A stretch of 64,000 nt of DNA from Candidatus Nitrotoga sp. LAW. Lineage in GTDB: Bacteria; Pseudomonadota; Gammaproteobacteria; Burkholderiales; Gallionellaceae. Positions within the stretch are counted from its first letter, which is position 1; the number at the start of each line of letters is the position of its first letter. Location of the stretch: contig QFXI01000025.1 of the NCBI GenBank assembly GCA_003402315.1, positions 1 to 64,000 of the forward strand, read 5' to 3'. A program made the translations under genes and the position numbers. Below the pieces are notes generated by a model. The model saw only the letters and a list, made by a program, of their open reading frames with translations, made no database searches and had not been told where the DNA came from. Shown here in pieces: positions 25,393 through 34,980 of the stretch.

Positions 25393-26889
25393 TTAAAGGT
25401 TACCAAATGTTGAAACTGTATACTTATGATTGAAATTACCACCATATGTTGCCAAAACACCAGGTGCAGCATTTTGGTTAATAAAATCTTGCAACATAAA
25501 GCCAACTGTAGGCAAGCCAATATACGTATCACCATCAACGCTAGTTAATGATTGGTCAGCAGTTGTTGTCAGACGTTTGACACCATCACCATCAATTTGA
25601 CCATTAACAGCAGTGATTCCAGTAGCATTAAAGGCCATCCGCAACCAGCCATTCTCGAAGTTAACTGGAACATTTACTTCATTAGCCGAACCCAACAAGT
25701 GACTGTTATTAAAGGTCACAACAGTTGTTTCCCAGCACAAGGATGTACCGCCGCCTGGAGCAGGTGGCGAGAAGTCAACGATAGCAACGTTACCTTCCTC
25801 ACGGTTCCAATAGCTCAAACCAACTGGCTCGCACGCACCATTAAGCCAGAACTTGTGGGTAAATGGGCTAAACAATTGAGTTGCGTCTGTTGCCAGTGCC
25901 GTGTTATGAACAGGCACATTGTATCGCTTGGTCGGCATTGTTACCACCCAATCGGTACCGGACAGGGTTGCATTATCCAACACAAACTCGTTGATAATAT
26001 TGTTATGCATCAGCAACGCGCTAATAGTACTATCGCCACTTAGCCAAGTACTTGTTACAGTTCCACCACCATTGAATATTATACTGGTCAAATCTGCAAA
26101 TGTCAGATCTGGGAAAATACTGCCAGGAGGATTCCAAATATTCTGTACATTAGACGGTGCAAAAGCATCCAATGCAACTGGATCGTAGCCAAAATCTGTA
26201 CCCGCTGCAACACCTATCAGAGAGGCCGTACCTGCCAGACCACCGGTTGACGGATTTGCTTTAGCTGATTGCCCACCCACTATCAATGCGCTAGCAGGAC
26301 CCATATCCATATTTGCGGCCTGAACCACCGAACAATTAGCCGGAACACCACTTACGTGAGTGATAGCTGCACTGATCGCGGTATTTGTGATTGTGCCCAT
26401 TTCGATAATTTCAAAATAACCTTCACGGGTACGATCCAAAGATTGGGTCTCACCATCCCCACCACTTTGTTGAATACCTTCGAGAGCGGTACCGGAATAT
26501 GCGAAGTTCACAAAATCTTTACCGCTTGCAGGAATCGCAGGAGCCGTGCATGACTTATCAGCAGTAATCATCTTTGCGCCGGTAGCAGTGTTCACAACCG
26601 CAGCAGTCCACATGTCATTCGGGGATAGATAGAGGTTAAAGTCCAAGACTTCGCGACTATTCTTACCTTCGGTAAAACGTACTTTTACAGCTTTCGATGA
26701 ATTAGTAGTATTAACTACAGACAGGTATGTGTCTGTCCCTGCACGTGTTGTGTAGTATGGATAAATCAGAACCTCACCCAAACCATTGGAATTTACATGT
26801 ACGGCAGCACTTGCCGTATTTGCGATACCAACCGAACTTACTGCCGCCACCAAAGCAAGATAAAGTGACTTTCTCTTAAATTTTTGCAT
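25393..26889 (-). CDS. Large exported surface-type protein
   Basis: A 498-residue protein with a signal peptide (LYLALVAAVSSVGIANTASAA). The mature start (VHVNSNGLGEVLIYPYYTTR) and the following FTEGKNSREVLDFNLYLSPNDMW are recognisable as part of a widespread but uncharacterised proteobacterial family. It is rich in Thr, Asn, Ser and Gly with few cysteines, consistent with a beta-rich secreted or outer-surface protein. It has its own promoter region (203 bp) and terminator. Being next to the type II secretion operon it could be a substrate; this is inference. Confidence 0.6.
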   Translation of the reverse strand: MQKFKRKSLYLALVAAVSSVGIANTASAAVHVNSNGLGEVLIYPYYTTRAGTDTYLSVVNTTNSSKAVKVRFTEGKNSREVLDFNLYLSPNDMWTAAVVNTATGAKMITADKSCTAPAIPASGKDFVNFAYSGTALEGIQQSGGDGETQSLDRTREGYFEIIEMGTITNTAISAAITHVSGVPANCSVVQAANMDMGPASALIVGGQSAKANPSTGGLAGTASLIGVAAGTDFGYDPVALDAFAPSNVQNIWNPPGSIFPDLTFADLTSIIFNGGGTVTSTWLSGDSTISALLMHNNIINEFVLDNATLSGTDWVVTMPTKRYNVPVHNTALATDATQLFSPFTHKFWLNGACEPVGLSYWNREEGNVAIVDFSPPAPGGGTSLCWETTVVTFNNSHLLGSANEVNVPVNFENGWLRMAFNATGITAVNGQIDGDGVKRLTTTADQSLTSVDGDTYIGLPTVGFMLQDFINQNAAPGVLATYGGNFNHKYTVSTFGNL

Positions 26890-27093
26890 TATTGCTAGAC
26901 TCCTTATATTTTATTACGAAATGTTGAAGTTTGACTTCGGGAAAAGATTATTACCTTTTATAAAGCATTACCTCAATAATTACTACAGTCGACTTTAGAA
27001 ATTACTGCGATGTTATTGTATAACATAGTTGTTTCATTCTACAAGTGATTTTTTGTGCACATAATCCTCCTAATTTAAATCCATAAGCCCTAA

Positions 27094-27570
27094 TTATCTG
27101 CGCGGGACGTACCACCACTCCCCGTCTTGACGCAACCAATTCTCGTCCAGACGAGTCTCAAGTGATTTGATATCGCGATAGCTATACTCAATTGCCATTA
27201 ACACCTTGCACTGGTCTTGTTCGCATGAAACAGTATCCACGTTAGCTTTCTTCCAAATGCCGCCACGGATTTTAGCCCTATATAAATCCAACGACATAAC
27301 AGCACGCGTGCCCGGACTCAGATAACTATACGCTTTGGCGAAATCCTTTTGTATTAAGGCTTCCCAACGAGCAGCAGCTCGTTCGGCAACCTTTTTTTGC
27401 GGTTCAACCTGCACTCGCTGTGTTGAACCACCCCCAGATCCTGCACAACCTATCATTCCAACACTCAGGACAAGCGCCACTACCCCTCGCGACTTGCAGC
27501 CCATTTCGCACATCCATTTTTTCAAAAGCTCACCCAAAATATCTATGTTTTTTATTTTGACTATAGTCAC
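27094..27570 (-). CDS. Small lipoprotein next to secretin gene
   Basis: A lipoprotein with the lipobox in SVGMIGCAGSGGG; the real start is probably the Met at MCEMGCKS or thereabouts, downstream of the first Met. The mature part of about 115 residues (AAARWEALIQKDFAKAYSYLSPGTRAVMS, ending WLRQDGEWWYVPRR) resembles a small NTF2-like/alpha-beta domain. It follows gspD by 287 bp on the same strand. Possible accessory or pilotin-like factor for the secretin, but it has no recognised pilotin signature. Confidence 0.65.
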   Translation of the reverse strand: MTIVKIKNIDILGELLKKWMCEMGCKSRGVVALVLSVGMIGCAGSGGGSTQRVQVEPQKKVAERAAARWEALIQKDFAKAYSYLSPGTRAVMSLDLYRAKIRGGIWKKANVDTVSCEQDQCKVLMAIEYSYRDIKSLETRLDENWLRQDGEWWYVPRR

Positions 27571-27691
27571 TCTTGCGTTAATACACTGTCAAGGACAATC
27601 TAAATTCTTTCGTCATATCGTCTCTTTTTTACAACACGTGAGAATTACAAATTGAATTTTAACTACTCACTCTGTGAGTGCCAGTCCGTTT

Positions 27692-27743
27692 AAGCTCAGC
27701 CCGAACGGAGTTAATACTTCACCGTGCCGGATCAACAATTAAA
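27692..27743. repeat. REP-like tail, copy 2
   Basis: A second copy of the sequence beside cysS: GCTCAGCCCGAACGG followed by GTTAATACT, CACCGTGCCGG and ATCAACAATTAAA, aligned with 17738-17790. It lies in the gap between gspD and the lipoprotein gene. Nothing else was recognised in 27571-27857. Confidence 0.6.
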
Positions 27744-27857
27744 AACGAACAGGAATTTACTTTCCGCACCCCATCCATATTCATCCTGAATATCACTTTA
27801 CGACAAGATGTAGAAATACTTTAGCGCACTCCAAGGTTTTCTGCATACAAACGGAAA

Positions 27858-30131
27858 CTACCTGAGCAAAGGCACTTGTTTAACTTGCTTATCCATTTGC
27901 TTGGATATATCGCTAGATTTCCCAACCTTTTCCAGAAGCTCATTCAATCCGGCAGGCTTCTTTGGCATCTCGCTAGATTTTCCAAAATTTTCCAAAATAT
28001 CACTTAACCCACTGATTTTTTTTCTAAATTCCTCACTTACATCATGTGCCTGCTGGTTATTGGCCACCAAACGCGGTGTAATCAGAAGCACCAGTTCGGT
28101 ACGATTTTCAGCAAATGTCTGGACACCGAATAACCCACCGATAAACGGTATTTTCGACAGATATGGCAATCCGCTGCTTGCTACGGTTTTATTATCCGTA
28201 ATTAATCCACCTAACACCATGGTTTCACCAGATTTAACTACTACCGTGGTTTTTACCGCGCGCTTACTAATAGTAGGCGAATTAATCGAAGATGTTGTGG
28301 TTATCGAGGCCGCACTAACCTCTTGATTAATATCCATCGTTACTTGGCCTCCAGCGTTGATGCGCGGTGTAACCGTTAACAGAATTCCGGTATCAATGTA
28401 CTGGATGGAAGCAATCAACCCTGTGGCAGAACCCAAAACAGATTGAGTTTGACTAGTAATCGGCACGCGATCACCAACCTGGATCTTGGCGGTCTGATTA
28501 TCGGTGACCATTATATGTGGTGAGGAAATCACTTTGACGCGCGAATCAGTTGCCAATAAATTAAGCGCAGCGGCCACCCCACCCGCTACATTCGAATTAC
28601 TCCACGTATAAGAAAAACCGGGCGCTAACGCACTAATCCCAGAACTACCTGTATCAAGCTTGCCATTTCCGCGCTGTCCGTTTTTAAAAGCCCACTCTAA
28701 TCCAAACTTCAAATCACCTGTTAGCGTCACCTCGGCGATGGTAACGTCTATCAGCACCTGCCGCGGTGCCACATCAAGCCTGCGAATAGCAGTTTCAATT
28801 TTTTCATAATTGGCTTGCGAAGCCAAAATCAACAACGCATTATTGTCCTTGTCGGCAAGCACTCGAACATCGCCCTTAACCGCGACACTATCGCCAACGG
28901 CCGCTTGCTGTTCTGGGGTCGCATCCACAGGGGTTGTTTCTGTCGACTTCACCTCTGCTGGCGCCAAACCAGGAGCAAGCGCAGGCGGAGGTATCGTTGA
29001 AGCTGTTGATTTACTGAATACATTATTAAGCAATGCCGCCAGTTTTTCCGCCATTCCATTCTGTACCGGATAAACAAATAAGCGCATACCGCCACCGGCC
29101 CCGCCAGTGTGATCCAAACGCTCAATCCATATTTTTGCCTGCTCCAGATACTTAGGCTGCTGCGTAATTACCAAAATGGCATTCAGACGCTCAATCGGCA
29201 CCAATTTGACCACTCCAGCTAACGGGCTTAACGCCTGAGCACCAAAGATTTTACCAAGGTCAGCCACAGCAGTTTTCACCTCGACGCTCTGCAACGTGAA
29301 TAAGGCGACCGACATACCAGATAACCAATCTACATCAAACATGGCAATAGTGTCTTGCAAGTGCCGTAATTCGCGCTCAGTGCCGGAAAGAATAATCAGG
29401 TTGCGTGCTTCATCAATACGCACGGCGTTCGCTTCAGTTACAAATGGCTCAAGAATCTTTACCATTTCTTTGGCGGCAATAAATTTCAACGGCGCGATCT
29501 GAACGCTGTACCCGCGACCGCCTTGCAATACTATCTTGTCGTCTCCCAATTGTGGCGTGATTGAGCCGCGCGTGGCAGTAGCAGCCGGCACCACTTTATA
29601 AACGCCCTCTTCCCTGATGATCGCTGCACCATTCATACGTAGCAAGGTTTCCAGCGTTGGCAGCAAATCTTTTCGCTGAAGTGGGCTGCTTGTATGTAAA
29701 TTAATTGTTCCTTGCACCTTAGGGTCGATGATGTAAGTTTCATTGAATATATCGCCAACAATTGCTTTGACTACCTCACGCAAGTCAGCACCCTCAAAAT
29801 TAAGCATCATTTCGTCTCCTGCAGCCGGCTTAACCACGCTTGCAGCCGGCGGCGGCGCTTTGACAAATACCCCAGTACCGGGGTACAACTTGACCTTCTC
29901 CGAACCACCGGTAACGACAGGTTTTTCTTCTTTTTTATTCGTTACCTCGGCATCGTTGATATTACGCGTAACAAAATGTGGCTCCACAGCCCTTTCACTC
30001 TTTTTCTCATCACTTTTTTTCTCATCGCTCTTCTTCACTTCGAACGCCTTAAAAAAATTAGCACACCCCCCCAATACAGGTAGCGTAATCATAACCAGCA
30101 TCCAACGTAAATAAATTTTATTCATGCCCAT
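27858..30131 (-). CDS. gspD: Type II secretion secretin
   Basis: The outer-membrane pore of the type II secretion system, 757 residues. A lipobox (ITLPVLGGCANFF) shows it is a lipoprotein. A charged Lys/Glu segment precedes the N0 domain (MMLNFEGADLREVVKAIVGD), two or more N-modules, and the secretin domain ending GGLFGVQTFAENRTELVLLITPRLV. The C-terminal tail of about 60 residues contains a tandem repeat (ILENFGKSS / LLEKVGKSS) not expected in the core. Ring assembly can be assumed from the complete domain set. Last of the gsp operon. Confidence 0.93.
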   Translation of the reverse strand: MGMNKIYLRWMLVMITLPVLGGCANFFKAFEVKKSDEKKSDEKKSERAVEPHFVTRNINDAEVTNKKEEKPVVTGGSEKVKLYPGTGVFVKAPPPAASVVKPAAGDEMMLNFEGADLREVVKAIVGDIFNETYIIDPKVQGTINLHTSSPLQRKDLLPTLETLLRMNGAAIIREEGVYKVVPAATATRGSITPQLGDDKIVLQGGRGYSVQIAPLKFIAAKEMVKILEPFVTEANAVRIDEARNLIILSGTERELRHLQDTIAMFDVDWLSGMSVALFTLQSVEVKTAVADLGKIFGAQALSPLAGVVKLVPIERLNAILVITQQPKYLEQAKIWIERLDHTGGAGGGMRLFVYPVQNGMAEKLAALLNNVFSKSTASTIPPPALAPGLAPAEVKSTETTPVDATPEQQAAVGDSVAVKGDVRVLADKDNNALLILASQANYEKIETAIRRLDVAPRQVLIDVTIAEVTLTGDLKFGLEWAFKNGQRGNGKLDTGSSGISALAPGFSYTWSNSNVAGGVAAALNLLATDSRVKVISSPHIMVTDNQTAKIQVGDRVPITSQTQSVLGSATGLIASIQYIDTGILLTVTPRINAGGQVTMDINQEVSAASITTTSSINSPTISKRAVKTTVVVKSGETMVLGGLITDNKTVASSGLPYLSKIPFIGGLFGVQTFAENRTELVLLITPRLVANNQQAHDVSEEFRKKISGLSDILENFGKSSEMPKKPAGLNELLEKVGKSSDISKQMDKQVKQVPLLR

Positions 30132-30178
30132 TCTCTTTTCTCTTTAATAGCATATGGCTTCTCAATAAAAATGGTTTG

Positions 30179-30919
30179 TTATTCCGGTGGTGGCTGTCGC
30201 AGTGCACGACGACGCTCAAAAACAGATCGGGGATCAGCAGCACCCTCCGCCGGAGCGGTAACTGGCGCCCCAGGCGTTGATACAGCGGGGGCAACAAGTT
30301 GCGCCGGCACACCGGGACTACCAGACCGTCCTGGCTGACTCGGCCCTGTCTTGATTTTCAGTACCAGCTCTTCATGCTCATCGCCTTGTTTAAAGGTGAT
30401 CTTATCACGATCCAATTTCTCAATTTGCATGCCGTTAATTTCTTGGCCTAGTTCGACACGTACCATCTTGCGGGTAGCGACTTCACGCAACAACGCAATA
30501 TTTTTGTCCTTGGTGATAATGATGCCATCCAAAATAAACTGTCCTTTGCGCATGGTTGGCTTGGGCGGCTCTACCGGCACCGGCAAGGATGGCGGAGACG
30601 GTGGTGGCGAAAGGCGGCGAGAAGATACGGAGGAAGATGCATGCTGGCGGGGCACGAACTTGGGCGGTAGCGGGCGGCGGGATGATACAAATAATGGCCG
30701 CGCTAATATTTCAGTATAGGATCGCTCCAGTGGCAGTAAAGCAAACTCTGGCTGCAATGGCAGCACTGCTGGCCTATTTTTTTGCAATTTTGGCTGCGGC
30801 AAAGGCACATTAATGCGGCTGCCCCAACCAAGTTCGTAGCCAATTGTCCCGATCAGCAACAAGATCAGTACCAACAATAACATTGTTGTGAAATGGCGGG
30901 GTTCAAAGGTTTTTTTCAT
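30179..30919 (-). CDS. Type II secretion inner-membrane protein, GspC/GspN-like
   Basis: A 246-residue protein with one N-terminal transmembrane segment (MLLLVLILLLIGTIGYELGW), a long Pro-rich periplasmic region and a small homology-region domain (GQFILDGIIITKDKNIALLRE, VRVELGQEINGMQIEKLD) of the kind that links the inner-membrane platform to the secretin in GspC/PilP. The C-terminal tail is Pro/Ala/Gly rich. It overlaps gspM by 4 bp and precedes gspD. Assignment to GspC or XpsN-like GspN is not certain; no PDZ domain is seen. Confidence 0.7.
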   Translation of the reverse strand: MKKTFEPRHFTTMLLLVLILLLIGTIGYELGWGSRINVPLPQPKLQKNRPAVLPLQPEFALLPLERSYTEILARPLFVSSRRPLPPKFVPRQHASSSVSSRRLSPPPSPPSLPVPVEPPKPTMRKGQFILDGIIITKDKNIALLREVATRKMVRVELGQEINGMQIEKLDRDKITFKQGDEHEELVLKIKTGPSQPGRSGSPGVPAQLVAPAVSTPGAPVTAPAEGAADPRSVFERRRALRQPPPE

Positions 30920-31497
30920 TTGCTATCCGCTACCAACGCATAGCCAGATACGTCGAACTGTGCTATCAGTTCTGGCTCTATCACAGGTGTGCCCTTGTTC
31001 AAGGTATTGGCCTGCAAGCGTATGCTGATATTATCAAGCAGTAGATAGGGTTGCACCGTTTCTACAGCATAAAGAATTTTTCTCAGCGTGGACATGTTGC
31101 TGATAAATTGGACATTGACCGTAACACGGCGATAGCCGCCGTCGTCCTTGAATGGCACTACCTGCATACTGACCAACCTGCCACCATTATTCTCGATCAG
31201 GCTTTTTGCGGTTTCCTGAATTTCTGAAGCGGCCAATGCAGCACCAGTGTTTTTAAGAAAATGCTGGCGGCCATTTTTGTTCTTCACCTGGTCGAGTGCC
31301 GACTGGACTTCGGCATGAGTCGCCACAACGTGCCGATAACGCCCCAAATAATCAGCCATGCTATCCAGCGACTGATCGTAATAGCGATGCAACATGTTAA
31401 CTGGGATAAATAACAGCAAACCGGCCAGCGTCAGAAACAAGATTAATAACCCAATGGCCAAGCCACGGCTTTGATTTTTACCGAGGGCTCGCATCAA
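30916..31497 (-). CDS. gspM: Type II secretion protein M
   Basis: A 193-residue bitopic protein: an N-terminal TM helix (GLAIGLLILFLTLAGLLLFIPV), a coiled-coil-like segment (LDSMADYLGRYRHVVATHAEVQSAL) and a ferredoxin-like periplasmic domain (VRVSMQVVP-like and VTVNVQFISNMSTLRKILYAVE). This is the short T2SSM_b form seen in systems with PilN-type partners. It joins gspL by a 4-bp overlap. It forms the inner-membrane platform with GspL. Confidence 0.8.
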   Translation of the reverse strand: MMRALGKNQSRGLAIGLLILFLTLAGLLLFIPVNMLHRYYDQSLDSMADYLGRYRHVVATHAEVQSALDQVKNKNGRQHFLKNTGAALAASEIQETAKSLIENNGGRLVSMQVVPFKDDGGYRRVTVNVQFISNMSTLRKILYAVETVQPYLLLDNISIRLQANTLNKGTPVIEPELIAQFDVSGYALVADSK

Positions 31498-32876
31498 GAT
31501 TTAGCCTCAGAATAAGGCGCTGCCTTTATTGTTTGTTTAACTGGCGTATTCGAAGCTGGCAGCGCTGGCTTGAGGGCTGGGACTCGTAGCGGCAATGGTG
31601 AATTAAACTTTTCCGCTTCAATCTTGCTGGAATCAGGCGTAGCTTGCTCTGATTTGTTGTTGGTGCCATTATCGGACGTACCTGATTCAGGCTCACCAGT
31701 CGGTAACGACAATTGCGGTGCCAATTGTCCGGGCGCGGACGCAATAACTCCGGCGGTCGGCACTGCCTTAATTTCTGCCGCCAAATGGTAACGCTCGCTG
31801 TTTGGCATGTTCCCCTTGGTCAGCGGCGAGCGAAAGTTGGCGTCATGCAAAATCCTGGCGCTCTCGATCAAAGCGATCAATTTCGACGAGGAGCCGGTTT
31901 CCCCCTGGATTTGAAGTTCTTTGCCTTTAAGATTAAATTGTTGCACCCAGGTATCGTCCGGCAACAGGCGAGACAACTCATCCAGCAGTATTATTAACGG
32001 CGGGACTGCCTGTTTTTTATCCAGCATAAAATTAAATTCTGCCGCCAGTCTCTCTTGCTCGCGCCGCAGCACGTCAGTTTCTCTCGCTTGCTGCTTAGCA
32101 CGGTCAACTATCGGCAGCAAGGCAATCACGGCTTGTCGCTTCTGCCAGATCGGGATAGTTATAGCGGCCATTGCCAAAAGCAGTGTTAACAACAATAACC
32201 CAGAATTGACTCCACACAGCTTGGAAGGTTGAGTAGCATTGCGCTCGGCTGGCATCAAATTGATGGCATCGCCGTCCGGCACAGCAATGCTAGCGACATA
32301 CGCAGCATTGGCTGGCGTACCCCAACGCTCCAGCAGATCAAGTGAACTATCCATCGCTGGACGCGGTACAACCACCAGCTTGACAACAAGCCGATTTTTT
32401 TGATTATCGACACGCAATACGCGAAAATCGAAATAAACTTGCTCGGCTTTGAATGGAGTATGGCGATCCATTTCAAAACCTAACACTTGGCGCAGGTTTT
32501 TAGCTGCTGCCAGAGGCAGTTCGATCTGTTTGCTCAGACATTGAGTATCCGCAAGCCACAGTGCAACCCTTTCGTCGCGTTTATGCAGCTTGCTAAAAAG
32601 TACCTGGAAAGCAATGCCTTGAGTATCATTATCACCAGATTGCCGATCAACTCGACCCTGCTCGGTCAAACTGCCTTGCAGCCAGCGCTGCAATATAACA
32701 GCTTGAGGAGTAACTTCTATCAGCAGCTCATTCGCGGCGTTTGCACTAGATTGCCGTAACCATTGCGGCACAAGTGCGATAAGCTCACCCGACCACCAAC
32801 GCCAAAAGCGTCCAAGCGGGGAGTTCCTATCAAAAGTAAAGCGCGGCTGGCGCGCAGCTTGAGTTTTATTTGTCAT
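31494..32876 (-). CDS. gspL: Type II secretion protein L with PilN-like C-terminus
   Basis: A 460-residue protein. The N-terminal half resembles the actin-like cytoplasmic domain (ELLIEVTPQAVILQRWLQG, then DFRVLRVDNQKNRLVVKLVVVPR); a TM helix (LLLLTLLLAMAAITIPIW) leads to a coiled coil and a periplasmic domain with PilN/GspL-like LPDDTWVQQFNLKGKELQIQGE. The last 110 residues are Pro/Ser-rich and low complexity. The protein anchors the GspE ATPase to the membrane. It is the first gene after the 494-bp gap in the operon. Confidence 0.8.
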   Translation of the reverse strand: MTNKTQAARQPRFTFDRNSPLGRFWRWWSGELIALVPQWLRQSSANAANELLIEVTPQAVILQRWLQGSLTEQGRVDRQSGDNDTQGIAFQVLFSKLHKRDERVALWLADTQCLSKQIELPLAAAKNLRQVLGFEMDRHTPFKAEQVYFDFRVLRVDNQKNRLVVKLVVVPRPAMDSSLDLLERWGTPANAAYVASIAVPDGDAINLMPAERNATQPSKLCGVNSGLLLLTLLLAMAAITIPIWQKRQAVIALLPIVDRAKQQARETDVLRREQERLAAEFNFMLDKKQAVPPLIILLDELSRLLPDDTWVQQFNLKGKELQIQGETGSSSKLIALIESARILHDANFRSPLTKGNMPNSERYHLAAEIKAVPTAGVIASAPGQLAPQLSLPTGEPESGTSDNGTNNKSEQATPDSSKIEAEKFNSPLPLRVPALKPALPASNTPVKQTIKAAPYSEAKS

Positions 32877-33370
32877 CTAACACTGAAGTACGCATGTGAC
32901 ACTCCTCTCATTCTTTAGCGAAGAGAGGCTTAGGAGTAATGGGATCTGCCTGATCAACAGAAGTAACACATGATAATTAACAGTTACTATAATTTCTTCA
33001 GCCTTTATCAACATCTGGTTATTTAAATACCGCCACGAATCAACGACGCATCCCATAGCTTGTTGTAGTCATGCTATCTATCGTTAAGTTCAACCAAAGC
33101 TTGATACTCATCAAAAAAATTAAAATAATGCGTCCATCGGGGCACTGTCAAACGGTTACACAAAATTTACTCATTGCAACATGCTCAACATAGAATGCTG
33201 ACATATGCTTTTAGCCTGGCCTAAAAATATCCTCAAGATGCATAGCTAGATGATGCAACACCCGGCACTCATACTGGAATGTTTGAGTAAACATCAATGA
33301 TGCACATTGTGCGATCAACTTTTCTTATCGCTTAGCGCAAATGGAACGTGGATTAATCACGCGCAATCAT
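32877..33370. other. 494-bp gap inside the secretion gene run
   Basis: No ORF of credible coding character is present. Near the gspL end, CCTCTC and GAGAGG form a weak hairpin (around 32905-32930). AT-rich stretches could carry a promoter for gspL-M-D, so the gap probably splits the gsp run into two transcripts. No repeat or insertion-sequence end was recognised. Confidence 0.4.
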
Positions 33371-34306
33371 TTAGTGAATAGTTACTTTTTCCTCAACGAT
33401 CGGCTTTAAAGTCGCCTCCCCCTCTTTCCAAGAAAAAAAAACGAATTTACGAACCGCACCTTGATCAATTTTTACCACAGCCTCACGGACGAACACTGTA
33501 CCGTCTGGCGACACTGCTTCGGCACGAACACTATACACGGAACCGTCGTCACCCGCTACGGCAGCGGCTGCCGGAGCAAACGGCGGCGGCGGCGAATTCT
33601 TAAGCAAGGCTTCCTGGCGCGCTAGAAGATAAGCGTCAACCAACTCTACATTAGCACCAGGCAGCGCCAACAAAACTTTTCTTGGCGCAATGGCTGCATT
33701 TACTCCAGCCTGGTGTGAATCTACAGTCAGTGTATCTGCCAAACTAGCATACAATTCCGGTGTCATACCCAATACCCGCTGCAACTCATTAACCGTTTCA
33801 AACGGTGCATTGGCCGGACGGTATTTCAATCCGGCCGCTTTGTATTCAGCAACCTCAGCACCTTTAGGACGTGGCAAATCATCGTCGTCACGCCAATCTA
33901 CAATAGCATCCAGCAAAATATTGCTTTCTTCATCGTTAAGCCCGACACTTTTCAGTAGGCCCTTCAGCAAATCATCTGATGCACTGTTAAGGTCAATTTT
34001 ACCGGACACGTCCAGGAGCGAAATACTGAGCTTAGCCCCTCCAAATTCCCACTGATGCGGCACGCCATCACCCTTCCATCGTTGCAGATCGCTGATTGGT
34101 TTGAACATTTCATAGAACGCACGCTGCATGCCAGCGTCAGCCACCGCTTGCGCGCGCGCGGCAGCTGCCAAATTCTGGCCTAGCAACGTATCCGTACGCA
34201 TGCTGAAAGCAAAACTCGCAGCAATCACAGTCAACAATGTGGTTGCCCACAACACTAATACCAGGGCAATGCCATGTTGATGTTTTTTGTTAATCATGGC
34301 CTTCAT
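33371..34306 (-). CDS. gspK: Type II secretion minor pseudopilin K
   Basis: A 311-residue minor pseudopilin. The N-terminal hydrophobic helix is GIALVLVLWATTLLTVIAASFAFSMRT with the processing site before it. The large globular part contains the Ca-binding and SAM-like region (DAIVDWRDDDDLPRPKGAEVAEY, FETVNELQRVLGM). It caps the pseudopilus tip with GspI and GspJ. It overlaps gspJ by 4 bp. Confidence 0.9.
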   Translation of the reverse strand: MKAMINKKHQHGIALVLVLWATTLLTVIAASFAFSMRTDTLLGQNLAAAARAQAVADAGMQRAFYEMFKPISDLQRWKGDGVPHQWEFGGAKLSISLLDVSGKIDLNSASDDLLKGLLKSVGLNDEESNILLDAIVDWRDDDDLPRPKGAEVAEYKAAGLKYRPANAPFETVNELQRVLGMTPELYASLADTLTVDSHQAGVNAAIAPRKVLLALPGANVELVDAYLLARQEALLKNSPPPPFAPAAAAVAGDDGSVYSVRAEAVSPDGTVFVREAVVKIDQGAVRKFVFFSWKEGEATLKPIVEEKVTIH

Positions 34307-34980
34307 TCACTCACACATCGATTGGCAGCGGTGTCCCACGCACAGCCAGTATCAGAGCCGATCAACGGTGCCACTACCAAATCCGGCCAAACGCGGCCAT
34401 TACTGAACTTGACCCGAACGCGGATCAGATAAGGTAGCCGCTGTTGATTATCCCGATTTCCCCACTGATCCCGCCATTGCGGTTCGGCATCTTTTGTTTC
34501 AGCACCAAAATAGGCAAAATTTAATTCCTCTACGTGATCTGCCAGCACGATTTTTTCGGCTTTCTCCAATGCGGTAAAATCAACACTGCCTGCCTCTGGA
34601 ATAACGCGCCTCATTACCAGTTGGCCAACATTATTATCCTGTACCAACTCCAAACCAATCAAAAATAAACCGCCCGTACCTAATCGCACGGCAATCGGAG
34701 CTACCAGCTTGATACTATCCGGCTGACCGATGAATGCCAGATTCATATCTGCTTTTTTCTTCCAGTGAAATGGAGTGACCTGACTTAATTCACGCCGCAA
34801 AAATCCTTGAAGTAACGCCAGATGTGTCGAATTTTCTGCGCGTATCTCGCCGGCATCCCAGCTACGTACGCCTAGACGCATGCCACCAAACAACAAAGCC
34901 AAAATAAAACCGAGCAACGACATGGCTATTAACAATTCCAGCAAGGTGAAACCGGTAATTCTGTGTTTATCCAGGATCAC
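34303..34980 (-). CDS. gspJ: Type II secretion minor pseudopilin J
   Basis: A 225-residue minor pseudopilin with the prepilin motif GFTLLELLIAMSLLGFILALLFG preceded by a short positively charged leader, and the GspJ-type body (WDAGEIRAENSTHLALLQGFLRREL, ELNFAYFG). It overlaps gspI and gspK by 4 bp each, indicating translational coupling. Confidence 0.9.
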   Translation of the reverse strand: MILDKHRITGFTLLELLIAMSLLGFILALLFGGMRLGVRSWDAGEIRAENSTHLALLQGFLRRELSQVTPFHWKKKADMNLAFIGQPDSIKLVAPIAVRLGTGGLFLIGLELVQDNNVGQLVMRRVIPEAGSVDFTALEKAEKIVLADHVEELNFAYFGAETKDAEPQWRDQWGNRDNQQRLPYLIRVRVKFSNGRVWPDLVVAPLIGSDTGCAWDTAANRCVSE

